Positions 39,778 through 50,881 are shown, counted from the stretch's first letter. The stretch: DNA of 64,000 nt from Citrobacter sp. RHB25-C09 (GCF_013836145.1 NZ_CP057483.1:3658001-3722000); one strand, 5' to 3'. The notes: generated by a model from the letters alone, not told the origin. Made by a program: numbers and translations.

Positions 39778-40241
39778 TCGATTTTATTCTCGCACTGATG
39801 CAGGACATGCTTCTGGCCGCTATCCCGGCGGTGGGGTTTGCGATGGTATTTAATGTTCCGCACCGCGCGCTCCCCTGGTGTGCCCTGCTCGGCGCGCTGG
39901 GCCACGGGTCGCGTATGGTGATGATGACCGCCGGTTTTAACATTGAATGGTCTACCTTCGTCGCCTCCCTGCTGATTGGCAGTATCGGTATTCAGTGGTC
40001 ACGCTGGTATCTGGCACATCCTAAAGTGTTTACCGTCGCGGCCGTCATCCCTATGTTCCCAGGGATTTCGGCCTACACCGCGATGATCTCCGCCGTGAAG
40101 ATCAGTCATTTTGGCTACAGCGAACCGCTGATGATCACGCTGTTGACCAATTTCCTGAAGGCTTCCTCAATCGTCGGCGCGCTCTCCATTGGCCTTTCCG
40201 TACCTGGCCTGTGGCTCTACCGCAAACGTCCCCGCGTTTAA
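39768..40241 (+). CDS. yjjB: ThrE-family exporter subunit YjjB
   Basis: Small partner of YjjP, 157 residues as in E. coli, with four likely membrane helices. Conserved segments are [13 protein letters not shown], the charged turn [10 protein letters not shown], and the loop [14 protein letters not shown]. The start is set at [13 protein letters not shown] by homology; it lies inside the last codons of yjjP, so the two are translationally coupled. It is followed by dnaT on the same strand after about 100 bases. Confidence 0.93.
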   Translation: MGVIDFILALMQDMLLAAIPAVGFAMVFNVPHRALPWCALLGALGHGSRMVMMTAGFNIEWSTFVASLLIGSIGIQWSRWYLAHPKVFTVAAVIPMFPGISAYTAMISAVKISHFGYSEPLMITLLTNFLKASSIVGALSIGLSVPGLWLYRKRPRV

Positions 40242-40337
40242 TCACAACGGCAGGCTCAGCCCTGCCGTTGAATCCCATCAGTGTGTTACTATAAAAGCAG
40301 TGTTCCTTCTCGATTGCAGCGAGTATTGAGAAACGTT

Positions 40338-40877
40338 ATGTCTTGCAGAATTTTAACCCCGGATGTCATTGGTATTGACGCCCTGGTCGACGATCACCAG
40401 ACCGTACTGGCAAAGTCTGAAGGTGGCGCTGTCGCCGTGTTTGCCAACAACGTTCCGGCTTTTTACGCGGTGACGCCCGCACGTCTGGCGGAACTGCTGG
40501 CGCTTGAAGAAAAACTGGCGCGACCGGGAAGCGACATCACACTGGATGCGCAGTTTTATGACGAACCGCAGCCCTCTCCGGTCGCCATTCCGCTGGGGAA
40601 ATTCGCAATGTATCCGGACTGGCAGCCAGATGCCGATTTTCAACGTCAGGCGGCATTATGGGGCGTAGCCTTAAAAGAGCCTGTCACTGCTGAAGAGTTG
40701 GCCTCGTTTGTGGCTTACTGGCATGCAGAGGGCAAAGTCTTCCACCATGTGCAATGGCAGCAAAAACTGGCACGTAGCGTACAAATCAGCCGGTCCAGCA
40801 ACGGGGGGTTGCCAAAACGCGATGTGAACACGGTCAGCGAACCAGACAATCAAATTCCACCGGGTTTTAGAGGTTAA
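40338..40877 (+). CDS. dnaT: Primosomal protein DnaT
   Basis: Acts with PriA, PriB and DnaC to reload the DnaB helicase at stalled forks. It is 179 residues from [14 protein letters not shown], matching E. coli. An N-terminal trimerisation domain is followed by a C-terminal ssDNA-binding domain (about 85-155, [14 protein letters not shown]...[12 protein letters not shown]) and a flexible end, NQIPPGFRG. It is separated by 2 bases from dnaC. Confidence 0.96.
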   Translation: MSCRILTPDVIGIDALVDDHQTVLAKSEGGAVAVFANNVPAFYAVTPARLAELLALEEKLARPGSDITLDAQFYDEPQPSPVAIPLGKFAMYPDWQPDADFQRQAALWGVALKEPVTAEELASFVAYWHAEGKVFHHVQWQQKLARSVQISRSSNGGLPKRDVNTVSEPDNQIPPGFRG

Positions 40878-40879
40878 CG

Positions 40880-41617
40880 ATGAAGAACGTTGGCGAACTG
40901 ATGAAGCGTCTGCAAAAAATGATGCCCGCCCATATCAAACCCGCCTTCAAAACGGGTGAAGAGTTGCTGGCCTGGCAGAAAGAGCAAGGTGAGATCCGTG
41001 CCGCTGCGCTGGCACGTGAAAACCGGGCGATGAAAATGCAGCGTACCTTTAACCGTTCCGGCATTCGCCCACTGCATCAGAACTGTTCATTTGATAACTA
41101 CCACGTTGAATGTGAAGGTCAAATGAACGCCCTGAGTAAAGCGCGTCAGTACGTCGAAGAATTTGACGGTAATATCGCCAGCTTTATCTTTTCGGGGAAA
41201 CCGGGAACCGGGAAAAATCACCTGGCAGCGGCCATCTGCAACGAACTGCTGCTGCGCGGCAAATCGGTGCTGATCATCACCGTGGCCGATATCATGTCGG
41301 CGATGAAAGAAACCTTCAGCAATCGCGAAACCAGCGAAGAGCAGCTGTTAAACGATCTGAGTAATGTCGATCTGCTGGTGATCGACGAGATCGGCGTACA
41401 GACCGAATCACGCTATGAAAAAGTGATTATCAACCAGATTGTCGATCGTCGATCCTCCTCCAAGCGTCCCACCGGTATGCTCACGAACAGCAATATGGAT
41501 GAAATGAATAAGCTGCTGGGCGAGCGGGTTATGGATCGCATGCGGTTGGGCAACAGTCTGTGGGTCATCTTCAACTGGGACAGCTATCGCAGCCGGGTGA
41601 CGGGCAAAGAGTATTGA
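40880..41617 (+). CDS. dnaC: Helicase loader DnaC
   Basis: AAA+ ATPase that cracks open and loads the DnaB hexamer onto ssDNA. It is 245 residues, the E. coli length. The N-terminal DnaB-interaction domain is about 1-60. Walker A, GKPGTGKN, is at 106-113; Walker B is LLVIDEIG; the arginine finger lies in MDRMRLG. It starts 2 bases after dnaT in one operon. Confidence 0.97.
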   Translation: MKNVGELMKRLQKMMPAHIKPAFKTGEELLAWQKEQGEIRAAALARENRAMKMQRTFNRSGIRPLHQNCSFDNYHVECEGQMNALSKARQYVEEFDGNIASFIFSGKPGTGKNHLAAAICNELLLRGKSVLIITVADIMSAMKETFSNRETSEEQLLNDLSNVDLLVIDEIGVQTESRYEKVIINQIVDRRSSSKRPTGMLTNSNMDEMNKLLGERVMDRMRLGNSLWVIFNWDSYRSRVTGKEY

Positions 41618-41677
41618 GACAATTCCGAGTAACAGCAGCGGTATACTGCGACGCAGGTTAATTTACGAGTTATCACG

Positions 41678-42169
41678 ATGAAAACAGCGAAACGTCTTCT
41701 GTGCTGTGCGATTGCCGCCAGCGCGTTCATTACTACCAGCAGCGTCGCCGCATCCTGGCAGGACTCCCTCACCAGCGCCGCCAGTGAGCTCAGCAAACAA
41801 AGCGGTAACGCATCGCAAGGCGGCACATCGCTCGCTTCCCTGACCAGTCTGCTGAACGGCGGCAACCAGGCGCTTAGCGCGAACAACATGAACAACGCGG
41901 CCGGTATTTTGCAATACTGCGCGAAGCAGAAGCTGGCTTCAGTTACCGATGCAGAGAATGTGAAAAATCAGGTTCTGGATAAACTGGGGCTGGGTACAAC
42001 GGAGCAAAAACAGGACACAAACTACCTGGACGGCATTCAGGGTCTGCTGAATACCAAAGACGGACAACAGCTTAACCTGAACAACATTGGCAGCACGCCG
42101 CTGGCTGAGAAAGTGAAAACCAAAGCCTGCGACCTGGTCCTTAAACAAGGGATGAGTTTTATCTCCTGA
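41678..42169 (+). CDS. yjjA: DUF2501 secreted protein YjjA
   Basis: Periplasmic or secreted protein of unknown function, 163 residues. A clear signal peptide (MKTAKRLLCCAIAASAFITTSSVAA) is followed by a Ser/Asn/Gln-rich stretch and a helical domain with two cysteines (QYCAKQK and KACDLVL) that could form a disulfide. It lies 60 bases after dnaC and may be partly transcribed with it. Confidence 0.92.
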   Translation: MKTAKRLLCCAIAASAFITTSSVAASWQDSLTSAASELSKQSGNASQGGTSLASLTSLLNGGNQALSANNMNNAAGILQYCAKQKLASVTDAENVKNQVLDKLGLGTTEQKQDTNYLDGIQGLLNTKDGQQLNLNNIGSTPLAEKVKTKACDLVLKQGMSFIS

Positions 42170-42430
42170 CCGCAAACGCCGCGTTTCCCTGTAAGCGCGG
42201 TGCTCTCCCCTCTTTCCCCTCAGCGCTACCGGGCTCCCCGCGTAATGGGAAGTGACGACGATCAAAATTTCCCATATCTAAACCAATTCTGAATAACAAC
42301 GTAATTTTATGTCACTAGAATTGCAGCAGAGTTACAAGCCCATTACATTGTACTTCCCGAAAAAAGATGAGCTACCAGCCGACGTCTGGTGTAGAGCCTT
42401 TGCACAAGGCTATTTGTGAGGATCGATCAG

Positions 42431-44722
42431 TTGTCTGAGTTACTCTCCATTACTCTGTTTCTCGCATCCGTGCTGATTTACGCCTGGAAAGCGGGTCGCA
42501 ACACCTGGTGGTTTATCGCCACGCTGGCGGTGTTGGGGCTTTTTGTAGTTCTAAATATCACGCTGTATGCCAGTGACTACTTCACTGGCGACGGCATTAA
42601 CGACGCAGTTCTCTACACATTAACCAACAGCCTTACGGGCGCGGGCGTAGGCAAATATATCCTGCCTGGCATCGGGATTTTTCTGGCGATCGTAACGGTG
42701 TTTGGCGCATTAGGCTGGATTTTACGCCGTCGTCGACATCACCCGCACCATGTTGGCTACAGTCTGCTGGCGCTGCTGCTGGCCTTAGGTTCTGTGGATG
42801 CCAGCCCGGCATTCCGTCAGATCACCGAGCTGGTGAAATCCCAGTCGCGCGAGGGCGATCCGGACTTCGCGACTTACTATAAAGAGCCGTCAAAAACCAT
42901 CCCGAATCCTAAACTGAACCTGGTTTATATCTACGGCGAAAGCCTGGAGCGCACCTATTTCGATGATGCCGCCTTCCCGGCGCTCACGCCGGAACTTGGC
43001 GCGTTAAAAAATGAAGGGCTGGATTTCAGTAACACAATGCAGTTGCCGGGCACAGATTATACCATCGCCGGTATGGTCGCCTCTCAGTGCGGCATTCCGC
43101 TGTTTGCGCCGTTTGAAGGCAACGCATCGGCATCGGTTTCCAGCTTCTTCCCGCAGAATATCTGTCTTGGGGATATCCTGAAAAACTCCGGTTATCAGAA
43201 CTACTTTGTGCAGGGCGCAAATCTGCGTTTCGCCGGCAAAGACGTGTTCCTGAAATCCCACGGCTTCGATTACCTGTATGGCGCGGAAGAGCTAAAGAGC
43301 GTAGTCGCGGACCCGACCTATCGCAACGACTGGGGTTTCTATGACGACACCGTGCTGGATGAAGCCTGGAAGAAGTTTGAAACGCTCTCCCGTTCTGGCC
43401 AGCGTTTCTCGCTGTTTACGCTCACCGTCGATACCCATCACCCGGATGGCTTTATCTCGCGAACCTGTAACCGCAAGCGTTATGACATCGACGGCAAGCT
43501 AAACCAATCTTTTAGCGCCGTCAGTTGCAGCCAGGAGAATATCGCTGCATTTATTAACAAAATCAAAGCGTCACCGTGGTTTAAAGACACGGTTATTGTC
43601 GTCTCTTCTGACCATCTGGCGATGAACAACACCGCGTGGAAATACCTGAACAAACAGGATCGCAGCAATCTGTTTTTTGTGATTCGCGGCGACCAGCCAC
43701 AGCAGGATACGCTGGCGGTCAAACGTAACACCATGGACAACGGCGCAACGATACTTGATATCCTGGGCGGCGATAACTTTATCGGCCTCGGGCGGAGCAG
43801 TCTTTCCGGGCAGTCGCTGTCGGAAATTTTCCTGAACAGCAAAGAAAAGATTATGGCGATGAAGCCGGACATCATTCGTCTGTGGAATTTCCCGAAAGAG
43901 ATCAAAGAGTTCACCGTCGATCGCGATAAAAACATGATCGCCTTCTCCGGAAGCCACTTCCGTCTGCCGCTGCTGCTGCGGGTATCAGATAAACGCGTTG
44001 AACCGCTGCCGGAGAGTGAATATTCCGCGCCGTTGCGCTATCAGCTTGCAGATTTTGCCCCGCGCGATAACTTCGTCTGGATTGATCGCTGCTACAAGAT
44101 GGGGCAACTGTGGGCACCGGACGTGGCGCTCTCAACCGACTGGTGCGTCTCGCAGGGTCAACTGGGCGGAGAGCAAACCGTGCAGCACGTCGATAAAGCG
44201 CAGTGGAAAGGCAAAACGGCGTTTAAAGATACCCTCATCGACATGGAGCGCTACAAGGGCAACGTGGACACGTTAAAAATTGTTGATAATGACATCCGCT
44301 ACAAAGCCGATAGCTTTATCTTCAACGTCGCTGGCGCACCGGAAGAGGTGAAGCAGTTCAGCGGCATTTCCCGTCCGGAGTCATGGGGGCGCTGGTCGAA
44401 TGCGCAGCTCACCGATGAGGTCAAAATCGAGTATAAAGCGCCGCTGCCGAAGAAGTTTGACCTGGTGATTACGGCCAAAGCGTTTGGCGGTAACGCGAAT
44501 CAACCCATTCCAGTACGCGTAGGTAAAACGGAGCAAACCTTAATTTTAGGTCATGAGGCTTCCACCACCACGCTACATTTTGAGAACCCGGATGATGCGG
44601 ATACGCTGGTTATTGTTCCGCCAGAGCCCATAGCCACCAACGAGGGTAACATCCTGGGTCACTCGCCGCGTAAGCTGGGTATTGGCATGGTCGAACTCAA
44701 AGTGGTGAAGGTTGAGGGTTAA
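42431..44722 (+). CDS. opgB: Phosphoglycerol transferase OpgB (MdoB)
   Basis: Inner-membrane enzyme that transfers phosphoglycerol from phosphatidylglycerol to osmoregulated periplasmic glucans. The start is taken as the TTG at 42431 (AGGA eight bases upstream), giving 763 residues as in E. coli. A GTG at 42416 would add five residues and cannot be excluded. Four N-terminal membrane helices are followed by a periplasmic sulfatase-like domain with the metal/nucleophile region [11 protein letters not shown], and SSDHLAMNN. It is convergent with lgoD across a terminator. Confidence 0.95.
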   Translation: MSELLSITLFLASVLIYAWKAGRNTWWFIATLAVLGLFVVLNITLYASDYFTGDGINDAVLYTLTNSLTGAGVGKYILPGIGIFLAIVTVFGALGWILRRRRHHPHHVGYSLLALLLALGSVDASPAFRQITELVKSQSREGDPDFATYYKEPSKTIPNPKLNLVYIYGESLERTYFDDAAFPALTPELGALKNEGLDFSNTMQLPGTDYTIAGMVASQCGIPLFAPFEGNASASVSSFFPQNICLGDILKNSGYQNYFVQGANLRFAGKDVFLKSHGFDYLYGAEELKSVVADPTYRNDWGFYDDTVLDEAWKKFETLSRSGQRFSLFTLTVDTHHPDGFISRTCNRKRYDIDGKLNQSFSAVSCSQENIAAFINKIKASPWFKDTVIVVSSDHLAMNNTAWKYLNKQDRSNLFFVIRGDQPQQDTLAVKRNTMDNGATILDILGGDNFIGLGRSSLSGQSLSEIFLNSKEKIMAMKPDIIRLWNFPKEIKEFTVDRDKNMIAFSGSHFRLPLLLRVSDKRVEPLPESEYSAPLRYQLADFAPRDNFVWIDRCYKMGQLWAPDVALSTDWCVSQGQLGGEQTVQHVDKAQWKGKTAFKDTLIDMERYKGNVDTLKIVDNDIRYKADSFIFNVAGAPEEVKQFSGISRPESWGRWSNAQLTDEVKIEYKAPLPKKFDLVITAKAFGGNANQPIPVRVGKTEQTLILGHEASTTTLHFENPDDADTLVIVPPEPIATNEGNILGHSPRKLGIGMVELKVVKVEG

Positions 44723-44754
44723 AAAAGACAGCGCCCAACACGCCCCGGGCGCTG
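44721..44754 (-). terminator. Terminator of lgoD
   Basis: 8-bp stem (44729-44736 with 44747-44754, CAGCGCCC and GGGCGCTG) and a 10-base loop, followed on the minus strand by six T. It lies directly after the lgoD stop. Confidence 0.88.
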
Positions 44755-44767
44755 CATGGCAATCGTA

Positions 44768-45793
44768 TCAGAACGTGACCACCCCTTTGATTAACTCACG
44801 ATTGTTGATCACGTCCTGCTCAAACACCTCGGCAAGTCCACTGAACGGATAACGATGCGTCAGCATCATATCGGCAGTCAACTTGCCCTCTGTCATCAGT
44901 CGCCCAACCCGGGCAAAATCTTCCGGAGTGGCATTACGACTCCCCATCATCGTCGTCTCTTTCTTGTGAAATTCGGGGTCTGAAAATTGAAGGTCACCCT
45001 TAAATAATCCGACAAAAACGATGGTGCCGCCGTGACGAATCAAATTGACGGTGTTGTTCATCGCATGTTGGTTGCCTGTTGCATCAAGCACTTTCTGCGC
45101 CAGAGAACCGTTAAACGCCGCGCGCAGTCGATCCACAAAGTCACCGGCAGCGGGATCCAGGGCCGTCACTCCCAGACGGGAGACAACGTGGTCGCGCCGG
45201 GCAGGACTGGTATCGGCCACCACAACCTGCGCGCCGTCCGCTTTAGCAATGGCAGCGGCACCCAGACCAATTGGCCCCGCGCCAACGACCAGAACCTGCT
45301 CACCGGCGGCAATCGCTCCACGGCGTACCGCATGCGCGCTAATCGCAAACGGCTCAATCAGCGCCGCCGCCACTGGCTCAATTCCCTCCACCAACAGGAG
45401 ATTCGTCGCGGGCACGCTGAGATATTCACTAAAACCACCGTCCTGATGTACGCCAATGACGGAGATCTTTTCGCAACAGTTAGTCCTGCCGCTCAGGCAG
45501 GCCGGACACTGCTGACAGGCAACGTAGGGGATCACCGCCACCTGCTGACCGACGCGTAAATCGGCAATATCTTCGCCAACCGCCACAATGTCCCCACATA
45601 TTTCATGGCCTAATACGCGTGGATAACTGAAAAAAGGCTGATTACCTCCCCAGGCATGAATATCTGTCCCACAAATACCGACACTTTTAATTTTGATTAA
45701 CGCTTCATTTTTATCCGGAATCGGAATACTTCGGGTCTGATGTATTAATTCTTTCGGCTGTTGGCAAATCAATATATTCATTGTAGACATCAT
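44768..45793 (-). CDS. lgoD: L-galactonate 5-dehydrogenase LgoD
   Basis: Zinc-dependent medium-chain alcohol dehydrogenase that oxidises L-galactonate to D-tagaturonate. It is 341 residues from the first ATG; E. coli starts at the second ATG three bases downstream. AGGAG is six bases from the first. The catalytic zinc motif is GICGTDIH...GHEICG, structural zinc cysteines lie in ACQQCPACLSGRTNCC, and the NAD fold is VVGAGPIGLGAAA. It is divergent from its regulator lgoR (about 135 bases). Confidence 0.95.
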   Translation of the reverse strand: MMSTMNILICQQPKELIHQTRSIPIPDKNEALIKIKSVGICGTDIHAWGGNQPFFSYPRVLGHEICGDIVAVGEDIADLRVGQQVAVIPYVACQQCPACLSGRTNCCEKISVIGVHQDGGFSEYLSVPATNLLLVEGIEPVAAALIEPFAISAHAVRRGAIAAGEQVLVVGAGPIGLGAAAIAKADGAQVVVADTSPARRDHVVSRLGVTALDPAAGDFVDRLRAAFNGSLAQKVLDATGNQHAMNNTVNLIRHGGTIVFVGLFKGDLQFSDPEFHKKETTMMGSRNATPEDFARVGRLMTEGKLTADMMLTHRYPFSGLAEVFEQDVINNRELIKGVVTF

Positions 45794-45928
45794 TACGTAC
45801 TCCTGTTTCTTTGATGCTTCAGATATTGATGAAAAAAGAAATAGCCGCGTAACAAGTCAGCCAGTTTGTGAAATTACCCGCATTAAATTGTTTTAAATCG
45901 GGTTTTAATACCGAAAAAGGAGAGATTT

Positions 45929-46843
45929 ATGAGCCGTTCACAAAATTTGCGTCACAATGTAATCAATCAAGTCATCGACGATATGGCCTGCGGCCATATC
46001 CCCTCCCCCCTGCCATCACAAAGCGCGCTGGCCGAAATGTACAACATTAGCCGAACAACCGTGCGCCACATCCTGAGTCACCTCTGTGCCTGCGGTGTTC
46101 TGACGCAAGTGGCAAGCGACTTTGTCATTACCCGTCGCCCGACTCAGCAGGATGGCTTCGCCTGTACCTCCGCGTCGATGGCGGAACAAAATCGCATTTT
46201 TGAGCAGGCGTTTTTCACCCTGATTCACCAACGTCAGTTGCTACCGGGGAAGACGTTCTCCGAACTGCAACTGGCGCGCACGGCAGGCGTCAGCCCGGTC
46301 GTAGTGCGGGAATATCTATTAAAATTCGAGCGTTACAATCTGATTCAAAGTGAAAAACGTGGTCAGTGGAGTATGAAGCAGTTCGATCAGGCCTATGCCG
46401 AACAGCTCTTTGAGCTTCGGGAAATGCTGGAAACCCATGCATTACAGCACTTTCTCAACTTACCCCATGAGGACCCTCGATGGTTACAAGCCAAAACCCT
46501 GCTGGAACGTCACCGAGCATTGCGCGATAGCATCGGCAGCAGCTTCCGTAAATTTTCCCAATTAGACCGTGATTTTCACGCGCTGCTGCTTTCCGCCGCA
46601 GACAATATATTTTTTAATCAATCACTTGAAATCATTTCAGTGATCTTTCATTTCCACTACCAGTGGGATGAGAGCGATCTCAAACAGCGCAATATCATCG
46701 CCATAGACGAGCATATGACCATTCTTAGCGCGCTGATCTGTCGCAGCGACCTTGATGCGACCCTCGCACTGCGTAACCATTTGAATTCTGCTAAACAATC
46801 GATGATTCGCTCGATAGATCAGAGTGTACAGAGTGCCTATTAA
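45929..46843 (+). CDS. lgoR: GntR-family regulator LgoR
   Basis: Activator of L-galactonate use in E. coli (formerly YjjM). It is 304 residues, the same length. The N-terminal winged helix is about 10-75 (PSQSALAEMYNISRTTVRHILSHL), a second helix-turn-helix-like segment lies around 125-150, and a C-terminal FCD-type ligand domain follows (ELREMLETHALQHF, DRDFHALLLSAA). A strong AGGAGAG ribosome site precedes the ATG. Confidence 0.94.
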   Translation: MSRSQNLRHNVINQVIDDMACGHIPSPLPSQSALAEMYNISRTTVRHILSHLCACGVLTQVASDFVITRRPTQQDGFACTSASMAEQNRIFEQAFFTLIHQRQLLPGKTFSELQLARTAGVSPVVVREYLLKFERYNLIQSEKRGQWSMKQFDQAYAEQLFELREMLETHALQHFLNLPHEDPRWLQAKTLLERHRALRDSIGSSFRKFSQLDRDFHALLLSAADNIFFNQSLEIISVIFHFHYQWDESDLKQRNIIAIDEHMTILSALICRSDLDATLALRNHLNSAKQSMIRSIDQSVQSAY

Positions 46844-47055
46844 GTACCGATTAAAAACAGGAAATCGGAAGCAACTGCACGCTTTTATCAAAATAAAAAC
46901 GCGAGAAAAATATCTCTTACCTATGCTCACGATCGGTCGACTATATTTAAAAACCTTCGTGAGTACCGGGTGCAAATAATACTTCACCGGTCGTTAAAAC
47001 CCACTCTGCGTATTAAAAATGCAAAGAGAATAATAAAACATTAAAGGAGTCCGGC

Positions 47056-48417
47056 GTGGAAAAAGAGAATATTACCCTCGACCCGCGTTCTTCATTTACC
47101 AGACCAACCCCTGCGGATATTACCGTCCCGCCGGAGGGTATGGTACAACGCAGTAGCCGAATTAAACGTATTCAGACAACGGCAATGATCCTGTTATTTT
47201 TTGCAGCGGTCATTAATTATCTCGATCGCAGTTCACTTTCGGTGGCGAATCTCACTATTCGTGAAGAGTTAGGCCTCACCGCCACGGAGATCGGCGCCCT
47301 GTTGTCGGTGTTTTCACTCGCTTATGGCATTGCGCAACTGCCCTGCGGCCCACTGCTGGATCGCAAAGGCCCGCGCATTATGCTGGGCCTCGGCATGTTC
47401 TTCTGGTCGTTGTTCCAGGCGCTCTCCGGCATGGTTCAGAGTTTTACCCAGTTCGTACTGGTGCGTATTGGCATGGGGATTGGCGAAGCGCCGATGAACC
47501 CGTGTGGCGTTAAAGTGATTAACGACTGGTTCAACATCAAAGAGCGTGGCCGTCCGATGGGCATTTTTAACGCGGCGTCCACCATCGGCGTGGCGATAAG
47601 CCCACCGATCCTCGCGGCGATGATGCTGGTCATGGGCTGGCGCGGGATGTTTATCACCATCGGCGTACTGGGGATTTTTCTCGCCATCGGCTGGTACATG
47701 CTGTACCGCAACCGCGAACAGGTCGAGTTGACCGCCGTTGAGCAGGCATATTTGAATGCCGGGAGCGTTAATGCCCGCCGCGATCCGCTCAGCTTTGCCG
47801 AATGGCGCAGCCTGTTTCGCAACCGTACCATGTGGGGGATGATGCTGGGCTTTAGCGGCATTAACTACACCGCGTGGCTCTATTTGGCCTGGCTACCGGG
47901 CTATCTGCAAACTGCCTACAATCTGGATTTAAAAAGTACCGGGCTGATGGCAGCGATCCCCTTTTTGTTCGGTGCGGCCGGGATGCTGGTCAACGGTTAT
48001 GTTACGGATTGGCTGGTAAAAGGCGGAATGCAACCCATTAAGAGCCGCAAGATTTGCATTATTGCCGGGATGTTTTGCTCTGCGGCCTTCACTTTCGTGG
48101 TGCCGAGCGCTACCACGTCAATGAGCGCGGTACTGCTGATTGGCATGGCGCTGTTCTGTATTCATTTTGCCGGCACCTCCTGCTGGGGGCTGATCCACGT
48201 TGCTGTCGCCTCGCGTATGACCGCCTCCGTTGGCAGTATCCAGAATTTTGCCAGCTTCATCTGCGCTTCATTCGCGCCCATTGTGACCGGCTTTATCGTG
48301 GATACGACGCACTCATTCCGCCTGGCACTGATCATCTGCGGTTGCGTCACCGTCGTCGGGGCGTTGGCCTACATTTTCTTTGTCCGTCACCCCATCAGCG
48401 ATCCGCGCAAGGAGTGA
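47056..48417 (+). CDS. lgoT: L-galactonate transporter LgoT (MFS)
   Basis: Major facilitator, anion:cation symporter family, importing L-galactonate with protons. It is 453 residues, as in E. coli, with 12 predicted helices. It starts with GTG at 47056, preceded by AAAGGAG. Typical motifs are NYLDRSSLSVAN in helix 1 and DRKGPRIMLG after helix 2. It follows lgoR on the same strand after 212 bases of AT-rich sequence. A GNAT gene begins 18 bases after its stop. Confidence 0.95.
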   Translation: MEKENITLDPRSSFTRPTPADITVPPEGMVQRSSRIKRIQTTAMILLFFAAVINYLDRSSLSVANLTIREELGLTATEIGALLSVFSLAYGIAQLPCGPLLDRKGPRIMLGLGMFFWSLFQALSGMVQSFTQFVLVRIGMGIGEAPMNPCGVKVINDWFNIKERGRPMGIFNAASTIGVAISPPILAAMMLVMGWRGMFITIGVLGIFLAIGWYMLYRNREQVELTAVEQAYLNAGSVNARRDPLSFAEWRSLFRNRTMWGMMLGFSGINYTAWLYLAWLPGYLQTAYNLDLKSTGLMAAIPFLFGAAGMLVNGYVTDWLVKGGMQPIKSRKICIIAGMFCSAAFTFVVPSATTSMSAVLLIGMALFCIHFAGTSCWGLIHVAVASRMTASVGSIQNFASFICASFAPIVTGFIVDTTHSFRLALIICGCVTVVGALAYIFFVRHPISDPRKE

Positions 48418-48435
48418 AAGGGATATACTGAGTAG

Positions 48436-48951
48436 ATGAAAATACTCTGTCGCCCAACCACATTGTTTGATATCGCCGCCCTGCCCGCCATTGAGCGTTC
48501 GGCAGGTCGGCGATTTTTAGACGTCCCGGATTTAGCCTGGATTGCCGATGACACCATTATCGGTGAGGCGCAGCACCGGGCCTACGCCGAGGCCGGTATG
48601 AGCTGGCTGGCGCTGGTCGACGAGCACCCTGTCGGTTTTTTGGTTGCCGAAACGCTGGGCTCATCGCTGTTTATTGCTGAACTTTCACTGCATATGGCGT
48701 GGCAGGGAAAAGGAATTGGCCGCAGATTGATTGGCTATGTGACTGAACAGGCGCACGAGAAAGGTTTTACGTCACTCACGCTGACCACCTTCCGTGATGT
48801 GCCATGGAATGCCTTATGGTACGCGCGACTGGGATTTGAAATGCTGGCTGACGAGACGCTTCCCGCAACGCTGCGCCAGAAAAGAGAAGAGGAAGCGGCG
48901 CAAGGTTTGGCGTTTGAGTCACGCTGCGCCATGCGCCTGATGTTACGTTAA
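48436..48951 (+). CDS. GNAT-family N-acetyltransferase, substrate unknown
   Basis: 171-residue acetyltransferase with the acetyl-CoA-binding signature AWQGKGIGRRLIGYV (about 96-110) and a C-terminal LTTFRDVPWNALWYARLGFEML motif common in GNATs acting on small molecules. I do not recognise a named orthologue. It is close behind lgoT on the same strand and possibly co-transcribed, but no link to L-galactonate is evident. A REP element follows. Confidence 0.82.
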   Translation: MKILCRPTTLFDIAALPAIERSAGRRFLDVPDLAWIADDTIIGEAQHRAYAEAGMSWLALVDEHPVGFLVAETLGSSLFIAELSLHMAWQGKGIGRRLIGYVTEQAHEKGFTSLTLTTFRDVPWNALWYARLGFEMLADETLPATLRQKREEEAAQGLAFESRCAMRLMLR

Positions 48952-48952
48952 T

Positions 48953-49041
48953 TGCCCGATGGCGGCTACGCCTTATCGGGCCTACAGAATGCCGTAACGT
49001 ACCCCATAGGCCGGATAAGCGACAGCGCCATCCGGCATCAC
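48953..49041. repeat. REP/BIME pair between the GNAT gene and tsr
   Basis: Facing palindromes TGCCCGATGGCGGCTACGC...TATCGGGCCTAC and ATAGGCCGGATAAGCG...CGCCATCCGGCA lie between convergent genes. Confidence 0.88.
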
Positions 49042-49045
49042 AGGT

Positions 49046-50710
49046 TTAGAACGTTTCCCAGTTGTCCCCGGCGTCCGCAACAGCGGTCTTACGGGGTTGT
49101 ACCTGTGTGGAAGCAGGTTTCACGAAGCTCATTTCACGTGCACGCTGCTGTTCCTGTTGGATACGGAACACGGCAACAGCCTGCGTCAGTCGGCTGGCCT
49201 GTTCTTCCAGCGCAGCGGCTGCGGCGGCAGATTCCTCTACCAGCGAGGCGTTCTGCTGAGTGACACGATCCATCTCAGCCACGGCCAGCCCCACCTGATC
49301 GATCCCGCGACTCTGCTCATCGGATGCCGAAGCGATTTCACCCATGATATCGGTCACGCGTGTCACCGCATTCACGATCTCATCCATGGTTTCACCCGCG
49401 CTTTCTACCAGCGTAGAACCGACGTCAACGCGGCTTACCGAGTCTTCAATCAGGCTCTTGATTTCACGCGCCGCCTGGGCACTGCGCTGTGCCAGGTTAC
49501 GTACTTCACCCGCTACCACCGCAAATCCACGCCCCTGCTCGCCCGCACGTGCGGCTTCGACCGCTGCGTTCAGCGCCAGAATGTTAGTCTGGAAAGCAAT
49601 GCCGTCGATCACGCTGATAATGTCGGCAATTTTCTGCGAACTGGAAGCGATGTCGCGCATGGTCTGCACCACGTTATCGACCACTTTACCGCCTTTCTGG
49701 GCCGTCTCAGAAGCACTCAGCGCCAGATGGCTCGCCTGACGGGCGTTTTCGGCGTTCTGCTTCACGGTAGCGGTCAGCTCTTCCATGCTGGCAGCCGTTT
49801 CTTCCAGAGAAGCGGCCTGCTGTTCGGTACGGGAAGAGAGATCGTTGTTACCCATCGCAATTTCGCTTGCGCCGCTATAAATAGCGTTCGCCCCGTTACG
49901 TACGTCTCCCACGGTGCGCATCAGCTCGCTCTGCATGTGGCGCAGGCTTTCGGCCAGTTGGCCCATCTCATTCGTGCCTTCGACATCAATACGCTTCACC
50001 AGATCGCCACTGGCAATATGACGAATACTGTCAATCAGACGGTTCATCGGTGCGAGAAGCGTTAGTTTGATCCCTGACCAGACGACAACAATCACCACCA
50101 GCACGGCGAAAAGAACGCTACCCAGAATCCACATCGCCTGGCTATAAGAGCTGACGTTATCAGCAACAGCGATGTCATACAGACGGTCGTTCTGCTGCAG
50201 GTAGTTCACATACTGCTTCTCAAACCCGTCCTGATATCCCTGGGTGGGCTGATCAAAAAACTCATTGATCTTGCCGGCGCCCAACAATTGGATCAGCTCA
50301 GCCAGCGCGTTGTGATAGATGTCGTAATTACGTTTGATTTCAGCAGACGCCGCCTCACTTTGACGCGGATCGCGCGGCAGCGCTTCGTAATCTGCCCAAT
50401 TCTTCTCCGCCTGTTTCAGGGATACGCTGGCAATCTGCATCAGATCCGCAACGGTCGCGCCGCTGCCGATGTTGTTCTGATCCATCATGTAGCGAATACC
50501 CGCGCGGTTGAGCGTGTTACGGGTTTGCAGCAGAGCAACCCAACTGCCATTCAGCGTGGACTGCTGCTGGCGAATGGTCTGCAATACGGTGAAGTTCTCT
50601 TTGTCATTCTTTAACGCGTTAAAGAACAAACCACCGGATGCGAGTTGTAAAAGGCCAAATAATGCCAAAACCAGCATCAGGCTGGTCACAATTTTGATAC
50701 GTTTTAACAT
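49046..50710 (-). CDS. tsr: Serine chemoreceptor Tsr
   Basis: Methyl-accepting chemotaxis protein sensing serine and other attractants. It is 554 residues from [13 protein letters not shown], three more than E. coli, the difference falling in the C-terminal linker. Order: membrane helix 1 (about 8-28), periplasmic four-helix sensor, membrane helix 2 (about 190-212), HAMP, and the methylation and signalling hairpin with the tip [23 protein letters not shown]. The C-terminal NWETF pentapeptide tethers CheR/CheB. A sigma-28 promoter lies upstream. Confidence 0.97.
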   Translation of the reverse strand: MLKRIKIVTSLMLVLALFGLLQLASGGLFFNALKNDKENFTVLQTIRQQQSTLNGSWVALLQTRNTLNRAGIRYMMDQNNIGSGATVADLMQIASVSLKQAEKNWADYEALPRDPRQSEAASAEIKRNYDIYHNALAELIQLLGAGKINEFFDQPTQGYQDGFEKQYVNYLQQNDRLYDIAVADNVSSYSQAMWILGSVLFAVLVVIVVVWSGIKLTLLAPMNRLIDSIRHIASGDLVKRIDVEGTNEMGQLAESLRHMQSELMRTVGDVRNGANAIYSGASEIAMGNNDLSSRTEQQAASLEETAASMEELTATVKQNAENARQASHLALSASETAQKGGKVVDNVVQTMRDIASSSQKIADIISVIDGIAFQTNILALNAAVEAARAGEQGRGFAVVAGEVRNLAQRSAQAAREIKSLIEDSVSRVDVGSTLVESAGETMDEIVNAVTRVTDIMGEIASASDEQSRGIDQVGLAVAEMDRVTQQNASLVEESAAAAAALEEQASRLTQAVAVFRIQQEQQRAREMSFVKPASTQVQPRKTAVADAGDNWETF

Positions 50711-50741
50711 GTTTTCTCTTTCCACTAGACAGATACTCTGG

Positions 50742-50768
50742 TTGTCGGCCTGGAATAAGAAAACTTTA
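50742..50768 (-). promoter_or_regulatory. Sigma-28 (FliA) promoter of tsr
   Basis: On the minus strand: TAAAGTTT (50768-50761), 11 bases, GCCGACAA (50749-50742). This matches the FliA consensus TAAAGTTT-N11-GCCGATAA at 15 of 16 positions. It lies about 30 bases before the tsr start codon. Confidence 0.92.
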
Positions 50769-50881
50769 TGGAAAAGACAGGAGAGCATCAGGTAATTTGC
50801 TTAACTAACTGGCAATAGGGAATATTTACAACTGACTGTTTTCATCGGTTTCACGAAGCCAGCGGCTCTGAATGCTTTTTT

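Noticed and set aside
49097..50065. Long open frame (322 codons) opposite tsr
   Set aside because: Antisense to the conserved signalling region of tsr; no ribosome site and no known domain.
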